A DNA stretch of 64,000 bases from Rhynchopus euleeides (lineage: Eukaryota; Euglenozoa; Diplonemea; Diplonemida; Diplonemidae). The notes under the pieces are model-generated. The model was not told the DNA's origin and searched no databases. It was given only the letters and a program-made list of their open reading frames with translations. This document shows, piece after piece, positions 42,502-52,682 of this stretch. A program made the translations under genes and the position numbers. Position 1 is the first letter of the stretch. Each line of letters starts with the position of its first letter. The DNA is taken from contig OY723281.1 in assembly GCA_963210315.1 (NCBI GenBank), forward strand, positions 248,001-312,000. Reading direction: 5' to 3'.

Positions 42502-43674
42502 TCAGGGTGAAACGGAAGACACAGCACACACAGAGACTGAAGTTTTGTTCGTCGGTGTGAAGAGCCACCTCCCGCAGAGGCTGAGTGCAACACCAAAACC
42601 CTTTGAGTCCACCTTCCCCAGACCCTCACCTGTGCTGAGGCGGTACAGTCTGGTGGGAAGTCTGATGGAAAAGGTTTTCACTGCAACAACATCACCTGGC
42701 TGTGACACAGCAAGTGAGGGGGCACAGGAGTCCAGTTGCACAGTACGCAGGCAGCTGAGGGAGGTTGTGCACCACACCTTGAGTGACTTGTCGTAAGAGC
42801 ACGACACCAGGTGCTGCTTGTCCTGAGTCAGCGCGATGTCGTGCACCGAATCAGTGTGCCCAGCCAGGGTGTGTGTGTGTGTGAGGGTGCTGATGTCCCA
42901 CACACGGATGGTCTTGTCACCTGACCCGCTGAAGATCCTCGTGCCCGACACAACAATGCTGCGAACATAATCGCTGTGACCCTCCAGCACTGTGGCGCTC
43001 GGTGTGCCCTTCAAGTCCCACACACGCACTTTGCCTGATGAGTCTCCGGACACCAGACGTCCGCAGTGTGTCCACGCTGCACCGTACACGCTGTCGTTGT
43101 TATGGTACACCTCAGTGTTGTTGTGGTGCAGCATGCACACCACCTCCCAAGTTGAAGTCAGCCACACGCAGATGGTGCCGTCCTCAGAGCACGTTGCCAA
43201 CCACGTCCCACAGACAGAGAACGCCGTGCAAATAATACTCTCGTCGCTGTGTGCTAAGTCCGCCACCACAGCAGCGGTGGTGGTGTCAAACACAGTGATG
43301 TGTCCGTGGTAGTAACACACAGCACACAGCGTCCCACACCTCGACAGTGTGATGCAGGATATCTCGTCGCCATGGGTCGATGAGTAGACTGCGGGAGCCT
43401 TGACGATGGGCCAGCGTGGGACGAGCTGGACAGCACCCCCGTCCTCCAGACCCGTGTCGGCAACGCGCTGTGCATCGTCCAGCTCCTCCTCACACCCTTC
43501 GATGTGTGCTGCGACGTTTTCAGCCTCACGGACTGGGTTGATAGAACCCGGGAACATCTCGTTGAGCGCATCCGCCTTCAGCCCGACCACGGTCCCGCCT
43601 TCCGGAACACCGACGACACAGCTGTCTCCGGTCCCGCTGTGACGCACAGACACATCCACGGTGGGGCCGTCCAT
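42502..43674 (-). CDS. WD40-C: ubiquitin-like domain plus WD40 propeller
   Basis: 390 codons from the ATG at 43674 (MDGPTVDVSVRHSGTG); another in-frame ATG lies at 43740. Domain layout is as in WD40-A. Blade 3 carries an extra 7-residue partial duplication (NTEVYHNN), lengthening one loop. Blade 6 has a distinct KTFSIRLPTRLYRL segment. Loop residues after the GHS/GHT words (DY-R, DS-H) differ from all other copies, while the ubiquitin-like part is nearly identical at nucleotide level to A, D and E. Confidence 0.85.
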   Translation of the reverse strand: MDGPTVDVSVRHSGTGDSCVVGVPEGGTVVGLKADALNEMFPGSINPVREAENVAAHIEGCEEELDDAQRVADTGLEDGGAVQLVPRWPIVKAPAVYSSTHGDEISCITLSRCGTLCAVCYYHGHITVFDTTTAAVVADLAHSDESIICTAFSVCGTWLATCSEDGTICVWLTSTWEVVCMLHHNNTEVYHNNDSVYGAAWTHCGRLVSGDSSGKVRVWDLKGTPSATVLEGHSDYVRSIVVSGTRIFSGSGDKTIRVWDISTLTHTHTLAGHTDSVHDIALTQDKQHLVSCSYDKSLKVWCTTSLSCLRTVQLDSCAPSLAVSQPGDVVAVKTFSIRLPTRLYRLSTGEGLGKVDSKGFGVALSLCGRWLFTPTNKTSVSVCAVSSVSP

Positions 43675-43788
43675 CCCTGTGGTGGGGGTGGTTGGGAGGA
43701 GGTGAGGTGTCGAGATGGTTGTCGGGTCGCAAGCTCGCACACAACATCACAGAACAAGTCCCCACACAGTTGGGCTGCGGAAGAACTC

Positions 43789-44157
43789 TCAGAAGGCAAC
43801 CTCTCCTTCCCAGCCACAACAGTTCTGATAACACTCCAATTGCACTGTCAGGTTGACGCTTCCCCATACGGAAACACACACGAAACCTGTTCCTTGCATT
43901 GGTGCTGCCATACTCTTGCTGCTGGGTTCGTCACCTGCGGGCTCTGTGGGGTTGGTGGCGAGCACCTTCTCCACGACTGGGCCCCCCTCCGCCGCGATGC
44001 CCCCCTCCAGGGACCCACCCACAGCACCCGGGGTCGCAGGCGATTGCACCGGGCAGGCCGTGACGCGACGCCGCTTCGACGCGCTCTGTGGGGGAGTGCC
44101 CGGCTCCGCTGCGGGGGGCGTCACGCACCTCCCCTTCTTCCCGCCCCTCGCAGACAT
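43789..44157 (-). CDS. Hypothetical protein, low confidence
   Basis: 122 codons from the ATG at 44157 (MSARGGKKGRCVTPP). It has a basic N-terminus with a nuclear-localisation-like SKRRRV word, a Gly/Pro/Ala-rich middle, then a hydrophobic GFVCVSVWGSVNLTVQLE tail. No family recognised. It lies 5' of WD40-C on the same strand. It may be an exon of a larger gene or chance. Confidence 0.25.
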   Translation of the reverse strand: MSARGGKKGRCVTPPAAEPGTPPQSASKRRRVTACPVQSPATPGAVGGSLEGGIAAEGGPVVEKVLATNPTEPAGDEPSSKSMAAPMQGTGFVCVSVWGSVNLTVQLECYQNCCGWEGEVAF

Positions 44158-46127
44158 GGTGCCGGGAGGAGGCTGTGTGGGTGGTGGTGTGCGCGTGGGG
44201 TGGTGTGCCCCACACGCCCTGCTGCGGTGGTGGCGCTGTTTGGGGATGCATGTCAATCAACTCGGGTCTCAGCTGCGCAATGCAACGGTGGAGAGGGGGC
44301 TTCAGCTGTATGAACGAAACCACCCTTCGCTTCATGAACCCGGTGCTGTGCTGCGCGCTGACACCTGGCGTGTGTCGTGTACGATGGGGATGCGGGTCAA
44401 AGCCACACAGTTGTCGTGACCACGTCTTGCTGCTTCGGTGGAGAGTTGACACACAAGCCTGCCGCGATGAATCCCTCACCCGGAGCGAGGGGGGTTGTCG
44501 GGCAGAGGCACTCTCGATGCAAAGGGACTGGGTGTGTGGCGGGGTGGGGGTGGGGCAGTCTGCAGAGAGAGCACATGTCAATCATTTGCCCTCTTCTCAT
44601 CTCAGAGGCCCCAAGCATCTTCTCAGGCGAGATCCGCACCTTCCACGTCGTCCCGGGAACCGCTTCGTATACCTTGCGCTTCCCCCCTCCGGTGGTGGTG
44701 CGGGTTGTCGGGCCACGCTGCACCAAGGGAGGGCGGGGGAGGGAGGGGGGATGGACGGACGGATGTATGGGGGTGTCGGCTGTCTCACCTCACCCGGTGC
44801 CCGCCCCAACCCCCCCCCCCCCCAACCCCGGCCGGTCCCACACCCTGCGGTGGCGGCTCCCCTCCAATGCCCAAAGGTGTGCTGTGTGTCTGGATGGTGC
44901 CTAGCCCCACTCGAGGGCCGAGGGGGTGACATGCTTCCCCCGCCTCGCTACAGGGCGACCCGTTGAAGGATGTCACTTCTGTGCAGGGTGGCCGTTGAAG
45001 GATGCCCAGCGGAGGCGAGGGGTGGGATACTCTCTGGGCACACGAGGTGAGAACAACACACAGCAAACACAAGTCGAGGGAAGCAGGTTCCGAGCCAACA
45101 CTTCTGAGCCGTGCGGGTGAGCGCGGAGGTAAAGCTGGGGCTGACGGACAACTGCGGACAGGGACAGTGAATCCCTGCTCGAGGGGAGCAGAAGTCACGC
45201 CAGACGTAGCTCATAAGGGCGAGAACGGTGCACCCAGAAACTGGAGCAGATGCGACCAGTCCGGCCTACACCATACACCACCCTCAGGCCGAGGGCGACA
45301 CCGAGGTTCGGCAGGCGTGGAAACCGCCGAGGGACCGGTGGACACCACACACCCCACCCACACACCGATCATTCTTGAGGGTACGAACGTGCTGTGGGTA
45401 TGCATGGCGCATCTTGTCACCTCATTCACATGGCGCTGTGAAGCGGCAGCAAGCTGCGTTGCCCAATGACGAAGGCAGACCAGAACAGGAAACGAGGCAG
45501 GCCCGCACGGGATGGGGGAACCTGAACAGGGGGTTGGGGGTGCTCTATGTGAGGCAAGCTTCGCTGAACGGGGCAATGGGAGGGGCGGGGGCAGGGGGGT
45601 ACATCCGACCCTGCAGTGCCGGACTGCTGATCTGGAGCTCGGATGACCATCAGCACGGTTTCCTCCCCGTGACTTCGCAGACTCGATGGGGGAAGGGCTT
45701 CGTGTTCTGTTCTCTCTGCTCGGAACGACTTTGCGAGTGGGTGAGGGGTCTGAGGGAGATGTTGACATTCACGGCACCACCTCACACCACCTGCCACCCC
45801 CTGGCAGAACACACAGCTGCCTCCAAACAGAGAACAGGGGGTCGGTCAGCTTGTGCTGTGTTGCGAGGCGAGAAAAGGACACGGTGCAAAACACGGCCGG
45901 TTTGAGGGGGTGTGGAGCAGCCTGCAGAGAGAGAGCACTGCGTCAATCATTTGCCCTCTTCGCACCTCAGATGCAAACGCATCAGCTGCCTCCAAACAGA
46001 ACAGGGGGTCCGGTCATGCCGTGTTGCGAGGCAAGAAAGGAAGAGAATGCAGAGCACAACAAATACGCAAGCAGGTGCAACACGACGGCAAACGGAAGGC
46101 AGGGAACAGGGTGACGAGGCACTGTAC
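44158..46127. other. WD40 intergenic region with mosaic flanks
   Basis: It holds a partial copy of the WD40 3' flank (44560-44612). It also holds a segment (45590-45690) shared with 47805-47900 (TACATCCGACCCTGCAGTGC). Two successive copies of the 3' flank follow, at about 45795-45870 and 45905-46127. Short frames (for example minus 44617-44720) have no assignable domain. Confidence 0.45.
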
Positions 46128-47482
46128 TCACGGTGAAACGGAAGACACATCACACACAGAGACTGAAGTTTTGTTCGTTGGTGTGAAGACCCACCTCCCG
46201 CAGAGGCTGAGTGCAACACCACCACCCTCTGAGTCCACCTCCCCCAGACACTCACCTGTGCTGAGGCGGTACAGTGGGGTGGTGTTGGTCCAGAGGTTCT
46301 TTACTGCAACAACATCACCTGGCTGTGACACAGCAAGTGAGTAGGGATAGTCGTCCAGTTGCACAGTACGCAGGCAGCTGAGGGAGGTTGTGCACCACAC
46401 CTTGAGTGACTCGTCGAAAGAGCACGACACCAGGTGCTGCTCGTCCTGAGTCAGGGCGACGTCGATCTCACCCCACCTCACCCCACGAGTGTGCCCACCC
46501 AGGGTGTGTCTGTGTGTGAGGCTGCTGATGTCCCACACACGGATGCTCTTGTCAACTGAACCGCTGAAGATTGTCGTGCCCGACACAGCAATGCCGCGAA
46601 CAGCCTTGCTGTGACCCTCCAGCACTCTACTGTCATGTTATTGGTTTATTTCTGTGTACAGATACACACTGCTGATTCGCTTGTCGGGTGGGGGGGGGGG
46701 GGGAAAGAAACATATCAAAAGACATAGCAAAAACGGGGGTCGGGGGAGGGGGGGGGGGGGGGGGAAATGGTTGAGAAAAAACATACATAATCCGTAACAT
46801 ACGTAATCCGTCGCTGTGACCCTCCAGCACTGTGGCGCTCGGTGTGCCCTTCAAGTCCCACACACGCACTTTGCCTGATGAGTCTCCGGACACCAGACGT
46901 CCGCAGTGTGTCCACGCTGCACTGTACACGGTGTCGTTGTTGTGGTGCAGCATGCACACCTCCTCCCAAGTTGAAGTCAGCCACACGCAGATGGTGCCGT
47001 CAGGAGAGCACCGTTGCCAACCACGTCCCACAGACTGAGAATGCTGTGCAATCTGTATGAGTGTTGCCGTGTGTTAAGTCCGCCACCACAGCAGCGGTGG
47101 TGGTGTCAAACACAGTGATGTGTCCGTTGTTGTGGTAACCCACAGCACACAGCGTCCCACACCTCGACAGTGTGATGCGGCAGACTCTGCAGCCATGGGT
47201 CGATGAGTAGACTGCGGGAGCCTTGACGATGGGCCAGCGTGGGACGAGCTGGACAGCACCCCCGTCCTCCAGACCCGTGTCGGCAACGCGCTGTGCATCG
47301 TCCAGCTCCTCCTCACACCCTTCGATGTGTGCTGCGACGTTTTCAGCCTCACGGACTGGGTTGATAGAACCCGGGAACATCTCGTTGAGCGCATCCGCCT
47401 TCAGCCCGACCACGGTCCCGCCTTCCGGAACACCGACGACACAGCTGTGCCCGGTCTCGCGATGACGGACAGACACATCCAT
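46128..47482 (-). pseudogene. WD40-D: frameshifted copy with 186-bp insertion
   Basis: Start ATG at 47482 (MDVSVRHRETG), same layout as A. There are two lesions. One extra C near 47011 (GAGCACCGTTGCC against GAGCACGTTGCC in the other copies) ends the first frame after blade 2. An insertion at 46627-46812 breaks blade 4. The insertion is bracketed by a 19-bp direct repeat, GCTGTGACCCTCCAGCACT (46608-46626 and 46813-46831). Blades 4-7 downstream are intact to the stop at 46128. Splicing cannot simply rescue it because the single-base shift is in coding sequence. Confidence 0.8.
46627..46812. mobile_element. 186-bp insertion with 19-bp direct repeats
   Basis: It contains two long G runs (about 46690-46705 and 46747-46764) and two copies of ACATACNTAATCCGT near 46783-46812. 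The absence of this DNA in copies A-C and E gives a clean empty site. The family is unknown. Confidence 0.6.
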
Positions 47483-48369
47483 GACTTTGGCGACCAGCTG
47501 CTCAGGTTCTCTGGAGAATGTGGCGGTGTGTGCAGTGTGCGGTGGTGGGGATGGGGACAAAGAGAGTGGCAAAGTGGGATCAACACGGATTGTCTGACAG
47601 AGCGAAGGGCAAGTCTCAGGTGTGCATTGCAAAGGTGGAGAGGGGGGCTTCGTGAGGGAGGGGAGGGGAGGGGGTGTGGAGCAGTCTGCCGAGAGAGTAC
47701 TGCGTCAATCATTTGACCTCTTCTCATCTCAGATGCAAACGCACAGCTGCCTCCTTCGGCGGTGACAAACTGACAGCCTGACAGAGCGAAGGCCTCAGTG
47801 GCCTGGCGGGGGCAGGGGGTACATCCGACCCTGCAGTGCCGGACTGCTGATCTGGAACTCGGATGGCCAACAGCACGGTTTCCTCCCCGTCACCACGCAG
47901 ACTCGATCCGCCACCCCCACCTAGCCCTCCCCACCCCGCCACACGTCGCCCCTCGCAAGTCGCAACATGCCAATAGCCTGTTTCTGTACATCTAGTTCTT
48001 CAGCCACTTGCAACGCCTCAGGCAACGGACTGCCCCTCCCCCGACCCTCACAGCCCACGGTGGAGTTCACGCCTCAGCACCCGACCCCCACCCACGCGTC
48101 GGTCATTCCCGAGGGTATGAACGTGCTGTGGGTACGCATGCGGGAAGGGGAGGATACGTGAGGGAGGGGAGGGGAGGGGGTCTGCAGAGAGAGCACTGCG
48201 TCAGTCATTTGACCTCTTCTCATCTCAGATACAAACATCAGCTGCCGGGTCAGGTGGTCCGGTGTTGCGAGGCTAGAAAGGAAGAGAGTGCAGAACACAA
48301 CAAATACGCAAGCAGGCGCAACACGACGGCAAACACGAAGGCAGGGAACAGGGTGACGAGACACTGCAC
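47483..48369. other. WD40 intergenic region
   Basis: Upstream flank of WD40-D, then a truncated WD40 3' flank (47640-47755), the 47805-47900 repeat, a unique stretch, and the 3' flank of WD40-E (48170-48369). No gene. Confidence 0.5.
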
Positions 48370-49506
48370 TCAGGGTGAAACGGAAGACACAGCACACACA
48401 GTGACTGAAGTTTCGTTCGTTGGTGTGAAGAAGACCCACCTCCCGCAGAGGCTGAGTGCAACACCATAACCCTCTGAGTCCACCTTCCCCAGACACTCTC
48501 CTGTGCTGAGGCGGTACAGTGGGGTGGTGCCGTCCGAGAGGTAATATACTGCAACAACATCACCTGGCTGTGACACAGCAAGCGAGAGGGGATAGTCGTC
48601 CAGTTGCACAGTACGCAGGCAGCTGAGGGAGGTTGTGCACCACACCTTGAGTGACTTGTCGTCAGAGCACGACACCAGGTGCTGCTCGTCCTGAGTCAGG
48701 GCGATGCCGGTCACCCAACCAGTGTGGCCATCCAGGGTGTGTGTGTGTGTGAGGGTGCTGATGTCCCACACACGGATGCTCTCGTCTTCTGACCCGCTGA
48801 AGATCCTCGTGCCCGACACAGCAGTGCTGCGAACAACATCGCTGTGACCCTCCAGCACTGTGGCGCTCGGTGTGCCCTTCAAATGCCACACACGCACTTC
48901 GCCTTTGTAGTCTCCGGACACCAGACGTCCGCAGCGTGTCCACGCTGCACTCCGCACCCTGGTGTTGTTGTGGTGCAGCGTGCACACCTCCTCCCAAGTT
49001 GAAGTCAGCCACACGCAGATGGTGCCGTCAGGAGAGCACGTTGCCAACCACGTCCCACAGACAGAGAACGCTGTGCAATAAATATCGCTGTTGCCGTGTG
49101 TTAAGTCCGCCACCACAGCAGCGGTGGTGGTGTCAAACACAGTGATGTGTCCGTGGTAGTAACCCACAGCACACAGCGTCCCACACCTCGACAGTGTGAT
49201 GTTGTAGACATGGCCGCCATGGGTCGATGAGTAGACTGCGGGAGCCTTGAGGATGGGCCAGCGTGGGACGAGCTGGACAGCACCCCCGTCCTCCAGACCC
49301 GTGTCGGCAACGCGCTGTGCATCGTCCAGCTCCTCCTCACACCCTTCGATGTGTGCTGCGACGTTTTCAGCCTCACGGACTGGGTTGATAGAACCCGGGA
49401 ACATCTCGTTGAGCGCATCCGCCTTCAGCCCGACCACGGTCCCGCCTTCCGGAACACCGACGACACAGCTGTCTCCGGTCCCGCCGTGACGGACAGACAC
49501 TTCCAT
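48370..49506 (-). CDS. WD40-E: ubiquitin-like domain plus WD40 propeller
   Basis: 378 codons from the ATG at 49506 (MEVSVRHGGTG), the only in-frame start. Ubiquitin-like residues 1-82 and seven blades as in A. The blade 3 backbone also differs at R-C-G (WTRCG) and GDYKGEV. Blade 6 reads VYYLSDGTTPLYRL. It is the most upstream copy in transcription order and appears intact. Confidence 0.85.
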   Translation of the reverse strand: MEVSVRHGGTGDSCVVGVPEGGTVVGLKADALNEMFPGSINPVREAENVAAHIEGCEEELDDAQRVADTGLEDGGAVQLVPRWPILKAPAVYSSTHGGHVYNITLSRCGTLCAVGYYHGHITVFDTTTAAVVADLTHGNSDIYCTAFSVCGTWLATCSPDGTICVWLTSTWEEVCTLHHNNTRVRSAAWTRCGRLVSGDYKGEVRVWHLKGTPSATVLEGHSDVVRSTAVSGTRIFSGSEDESIRVWDISTLTHTHTLDGHTGWVTGIALTQDEQHLVSCSDDKSLKVWCTTSLSCLRTVQLDDYPLSLAVSQPGDVVAVYYLSDGTTPLYRLSTGECLGKVDSEGYGVALSLCGRWVFFTPTNETSVTVCAVSSVSP

Positions 49507-49760
49507 GACTTTGGTAACTAGCTGCTCTGCTGTTCTGGAGAATTTGGCGGTGTGTGCAGTGTGCGATCAGGGGATGGGGATCAAGACAGTGGGAAGGTGG
49601 GCGCGTCCTGCGGGGGTCGGGATCTGGCTGGAGAACAGGGGTGCTACACTGCCCTGCGGTTATGGACCCGCCTTGCTGACGCTGCCTGCCAGCTCTTTCC
49701 ATTCTTTTTACTCTCCGCAGTTGGGGCGGGAAAAGCTATCCTGACACAGTCACACACACA
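49507..49760. other. WD40-E upstream flank
   Basis: It begins with the GTGTGTGCAGTGTGCG upstream word shared with copies A and D, then unique DNA up to the MITE target duplication ACA (49758-49760). No promoter motif can be claimed. Confidence 0.4.
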
Positions 49761-50291
49761 GGGGGTCTTCGCTACGGAGTGACCGTTAGTACATATAACA
49801 GTAAAGTCAAGGCATGGAGGTGGTTACTTCCCCCTTGCGCGATTGATCCCATTCCCCACAAGGTTCGTCTGTCGAAGATCCATCGGCAGAAACGTTTCCG
49901 AGCCCGGGCTTTCCCTTTTGACCCCCCCCGCCAGATCAGGCGTTCATCAGACTTCCTTCCCAGTAAGTGGAAGGTCCCGCGCTATTTTCAACGCGCGGCC
50001 GAGGTATCACCTTCCGAGCTTCATTCGGTGGAGCCTCCGACCTTCAGTGTTCACGTGCCTTTCCCTATTTTAACAAAAGAAAGGAGCAGGTCGCGCCCGT
50101 GTGGTGTGACTTAGTAAATGACTTGGATAGCATATCAGTTCTCGTGCGTCGTCTTTCGTAGATGTTCTGTACGATGCGGATCCGCTAATCCAACATAGCA
50201 AACGACCGTTAGTGCGTTTTGGTGAATTCCCTGTTAAATTGGCTGAAAACTGACGGAGATTGACGGAGGATAACGGCCAGCGAAGACCCCC
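49761..50291. mobile_element. MITE copy 2, interrupted by a retroposon
   Basis: Outer ends GGGGGTCTTCGCTACGG and CCAGCGAAGACCCCC with 3-bp duplication ACA (49758-49760 and 50292-50294). It is split at GACCGTTAGT, which is duplicated at 49781-49790 and 50204-50213 around a 413-bp insert. Confidence 0.8.
49791..50203 (+). mobile_element. 5'-truncated retroposon (413 bp) with 10-bp target duplication
   Basis: Flanked by GACCGTTAGT on both sides. It holds an open frame from its first base to a TAG at 50112-50114 (basic, RQKRFRARAFPFDPP), followed by an 89-bp 3' tail ending CCAACATAGCAAAC. The last 77 bp recur as an independent insertion at 53941-54017. Same 3' end, different 5' end and 10-bp duplications point to target-primed integration of a LINE-like family, here with the C-terminus of its protein. 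Confidence 0.7.
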
Positions 50292-50294
50292 ACA

Positions 50295-50744
50295 CACATG
50301 AATCCTTTTAGAAAGCGTCAGTGGCACCTGGTAGGGGCAAGCCAGTAACTAACCCTTCACGCCACCCTGCTTGCAATCCGTACACAAAGCTGGCGTTTTG
50401 TTTAGTGCAGGGCAAATCGGCACTGATGCTGCGATGCTCACCTGTATCTAGGAGGCAACGGGGTTCATCGCTCTGTGCTGTGTGCCAAGCTCGCGCCACT
50501 TGGCATTGAAAACCAATTACTGCCGAATGCTGCTTTGTTGGAACGCAGACCCCACTCTTGTGCACACCACACCCCGGTCTGATGAGTGGTGTGAGTGGGG
50601 CGGCACGATCCAGCTTAAGGCACAGAAAGTTTCCCCAGTTGGCTACGCCGAACTAACAAAACCGGGACTAAAACATTATCGGCCGCCTGTCGATCACCAT
50701 AAAACGAGTGCGCGCGAGAATACACAACCAGCCCCAGGTGCTCC
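50295..50744. other. No recognisable gene
   Basis: A minus-strand frame at 50308-50565 has no family motif. 50630-50662 matches, inverted, the start of the YR leader repeat (AGTTCGGCGTAGCCAACT). Confidence 0.4.
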
Positions 50745-50972
50745 CCACCGCCCCCAACAAAGAGCATCAACCCCGCAACAAGCTCCAACCTCTAAAAGGC
50801 AGCGACAGACCTGCTCCTGGGTTCTTCTTTCACCCCATCTACACATCCCCTCCCCACCCCACACCGCTAACACCACCACCCCCACCCCCCCTTGGACCCC
50901 ACCCCCATCCACCCGCCCGTTGCGTTGCTTCTAGAACCCGGGTCTCCATACGGCAGGCTTGGATAACCAGGG
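50745..50972 (-). repeat. SINE-like repeat copy 2, overlapping the GT61 3' end
   Basis: Matches 36312-36515 through ACCCGGGTCTCCATAC and CAACAAAGAGC words. Its first 42 bp or so (50931-50972) are in frame with the glycosyltransferase and supply its last 13-14 residues and the TAG stop. Confidence 0.5.
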
Positions 50973-52682
50973 GGCCCGGCGCACCAGGCGCTTCAGCGAG
51001 AGTTCTATGTAATATACCGCCGTCTCCTGCAGCACTGTGAACCCTGTGTTGAAAGGGAGCCGAGGATCCTTCGCGGGAACGATCGGCTCGGATTGATGCC
51101 ATTCGATGTAGCCCAGCTGGCGCACACCCGCCATGTTGGGGTAGATGTATGTTCGGTCGACGAGGTGGCGTGTCGGCCGGAGCTCGACCAGCACTCCATG
51201 CGCTGGGAGGAACATCGCCCATGCCAGGGCAGCACCGTGAACCCCAAGCAGGACGTCTACACCTGCGACCAGACGGATCTGAGCTTCGAGGGACAGGCCT
51301 TCGCCCGTCGATGTGACGACTTCATACCCAGCCTCCTCCGCGACCTTTATCAGAAGGGAGTGGTTTGTCATCTGGCGGTGCGTCGTCCTCGTACCCTCCC
51401 CCCGAAGAACGACCAACAGTCGCGGCTTCTGCCGGGGTTGGTACACCCTATCCCAAGGGGATTCAACCCGGTGGTGCCCCTTGGGGTACTCCAGCTCCGG
51501 CATGCCATGAGTGAAAACCGAAAGGACATGCCTCGCGAAACCATCAGCGTAGCGGTGCATTAGGGGGTCGAAAGGCTGTTCCTCCCACTGGATGAAGACG
51601 TCGGTGGGGGTGCCCACTACTGCGTTTTCAAAGCACGCCTTTTCAGTCGGGTCCGGGGTGACCAAACCGCAGGTGCTGAGCGACTGCATCGCGCGGAACA
51701 CCTCCTTGCCTCTGGCGGAGGAGGTGAAGCTGTGCCCGGGGATCATCTCAAAATTCCGCTTCCCGTGGAACCCTCCAGGCAGGAGCATCAAGTGGATCTG
51801 CCCTGCTGTCGGGGTAAACACCCCCGACCTCCCTAGCAGCGCCGGGTCAGCCTGCACCACCGCGCCGAATATGTTGAGTAGAACGGTCACCCAGTGCCAG
51901 ATATTGCCCCCGTCTGCGATCCACCGGAATCCGGAGATGACAAAATTCCGGCCGGAGCCTGTTGCGGCAGATCCGCCTCCAGCACTCGGATGGGAGGCTG
52001 AAGGCTTCGCACAGGAGGAGTGGATCTTAAACCCCGACGTGTCCGCAGAGCATGTTGTGAGGCTCAGACGGATTGGCCCGTCGTGATGCGGGCAGAACTG
52101 GATAGGGTGGCTCTCCGGGTTGTGCGCGAAGGGCAGGCACATGTCATCGGAAGATCCCAGACAGACTCGCTGGGCATGGCAAAGGCTCCGCGGGGGCACC
52201 GCGCTGATGGTCGCACCCCTCCTGTGCCCGGGAATCTCGCCCCGCCCCGCCATGTCCCCCCACCACGAGCAGATGTTCTTCCTGTTTTTAAAATCCGACG
52301 CCTTCACAATGGTGTCGATCGACGGCTCCGCATGGACGCACCCTACAGGAGGTGCATCTGAGGGGTACTCCATCGGAAGAGGGCCGGGCTGGCGCATACC
52401 CGACCCGGCGGAATGGCCAACCCCTGTGACACCGCCCCCTGCCTCGGGCTGCAGCGTCTTGCCAGGGCTGGGGTCGGCAGCGGCACGGCCTGCCACACCC
52501 TTTGGGAGCGCTGCTTCAACACCCTCAACGGTTGAAGGCAGGGAGGGTGACGTATAGAGGTGTTCGCCCGGGCCGGTGTGCCATGTGAGGATGAACCAGG
52601 TGGCAACGATGCCCAGCACCACGGCAGTTCGGAGTGCGGTGGGGCGGTGCCACCCGGACATCTCTGCGCAGGAAGATCCCAT
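50931..52682 (-). CDS. GT61-family glycosyltransferase (DUF563), type II membrane protein
   Basis: 583 codons from the ATG at 52682 (MGSSCAEMSGWHRPTALRT); the frame extends upstream to 52889, but through a G/C-run repeat. Residues 20-34 are a single hydrophobic segment after a short basic tail, so a Golgi/ER type II topology is likely. A Pro/Gly-rich stem follows to about 150. The catalytic domain reads NIFGAVVQADP, then LLVVLRGEGTRTTHRQMTN, SLEAQIRLVAGVDVLLGVHGAAL (near 480) and VELRP. The ADV.(I/L)G.HGA.L motif and VE.RP are the hallmark of GT61 enzymes, which include plant xylosyl/arabinosyl-transferases and EOGT-type O-GlcNAc transferases. Donor and acceptor cannot be told. The last 13-14 residues come from a SINE-like repeat. 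No intron is needed. Confidence 0.8.
   Translation of the reverse strand: MGSSCAEMSGWHRPTALRTAVVLGIVATWFILTWHTGPGEHLYTSPSLPSTVEGVEAALPKGVAGRAAADPSPGKTLQPEAGGGVTGVGHSAGSGMRQPGPLPMEYPSDAPPVGCVHAEPSIDTIVKASDFKNRKNICSWWGDMAGRGEIPGHRRGATISAVPPRSLCHAQRVCLGSSDDMCLPFAHNPESHPIQFCPHHDGPIRLSLTTCSADTSGFKIHSSCAKPSASHPSAGGGSAATGSGRNFVISGFRWIADGGNIWHWVTVLLNIFGAVVQADPALLGRSGVFTPTAGQIHLMLLPGGFHGKRNFEMIPGHSFTSSARGKEVFRAMQSLSTCGLVTPDPTEKACFENAVVGTPTDVFIQWEEQPFDPLMHRYADGFARHVLSVFTHGMPELEYPKGHHRVESPWDRVYQPRQKPRLLVVLRGEGTRTTHRQMTNHSLLIKVAEEAGYEVVTSTGEGLSLEAQIRLVAGVDVLLGVHGAALAWAMFLPAHGVLVELRPTRHLVDRTYIYPNMAGVRQLGYIEWHQSEPIVPAKDPRLPFNTGFTVLQETAVYYIELSLKRLVRRAPWLSKPAVWRPGF

Noticed and set aside
43789..44720. Two-exon gene joining the 44617-44720 and 43789-44157 minus frames
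   Set aside because: No splice donor is seen at the end of the upstream frame, and its flank belongs to the repeated WD40 3' block.
46608..46831. Spliceable intron rescuing WD40-D
   Set aside because: No fitting GT-AG pair restores the frame, and a separate 1-bp insertion near 47011 remains.
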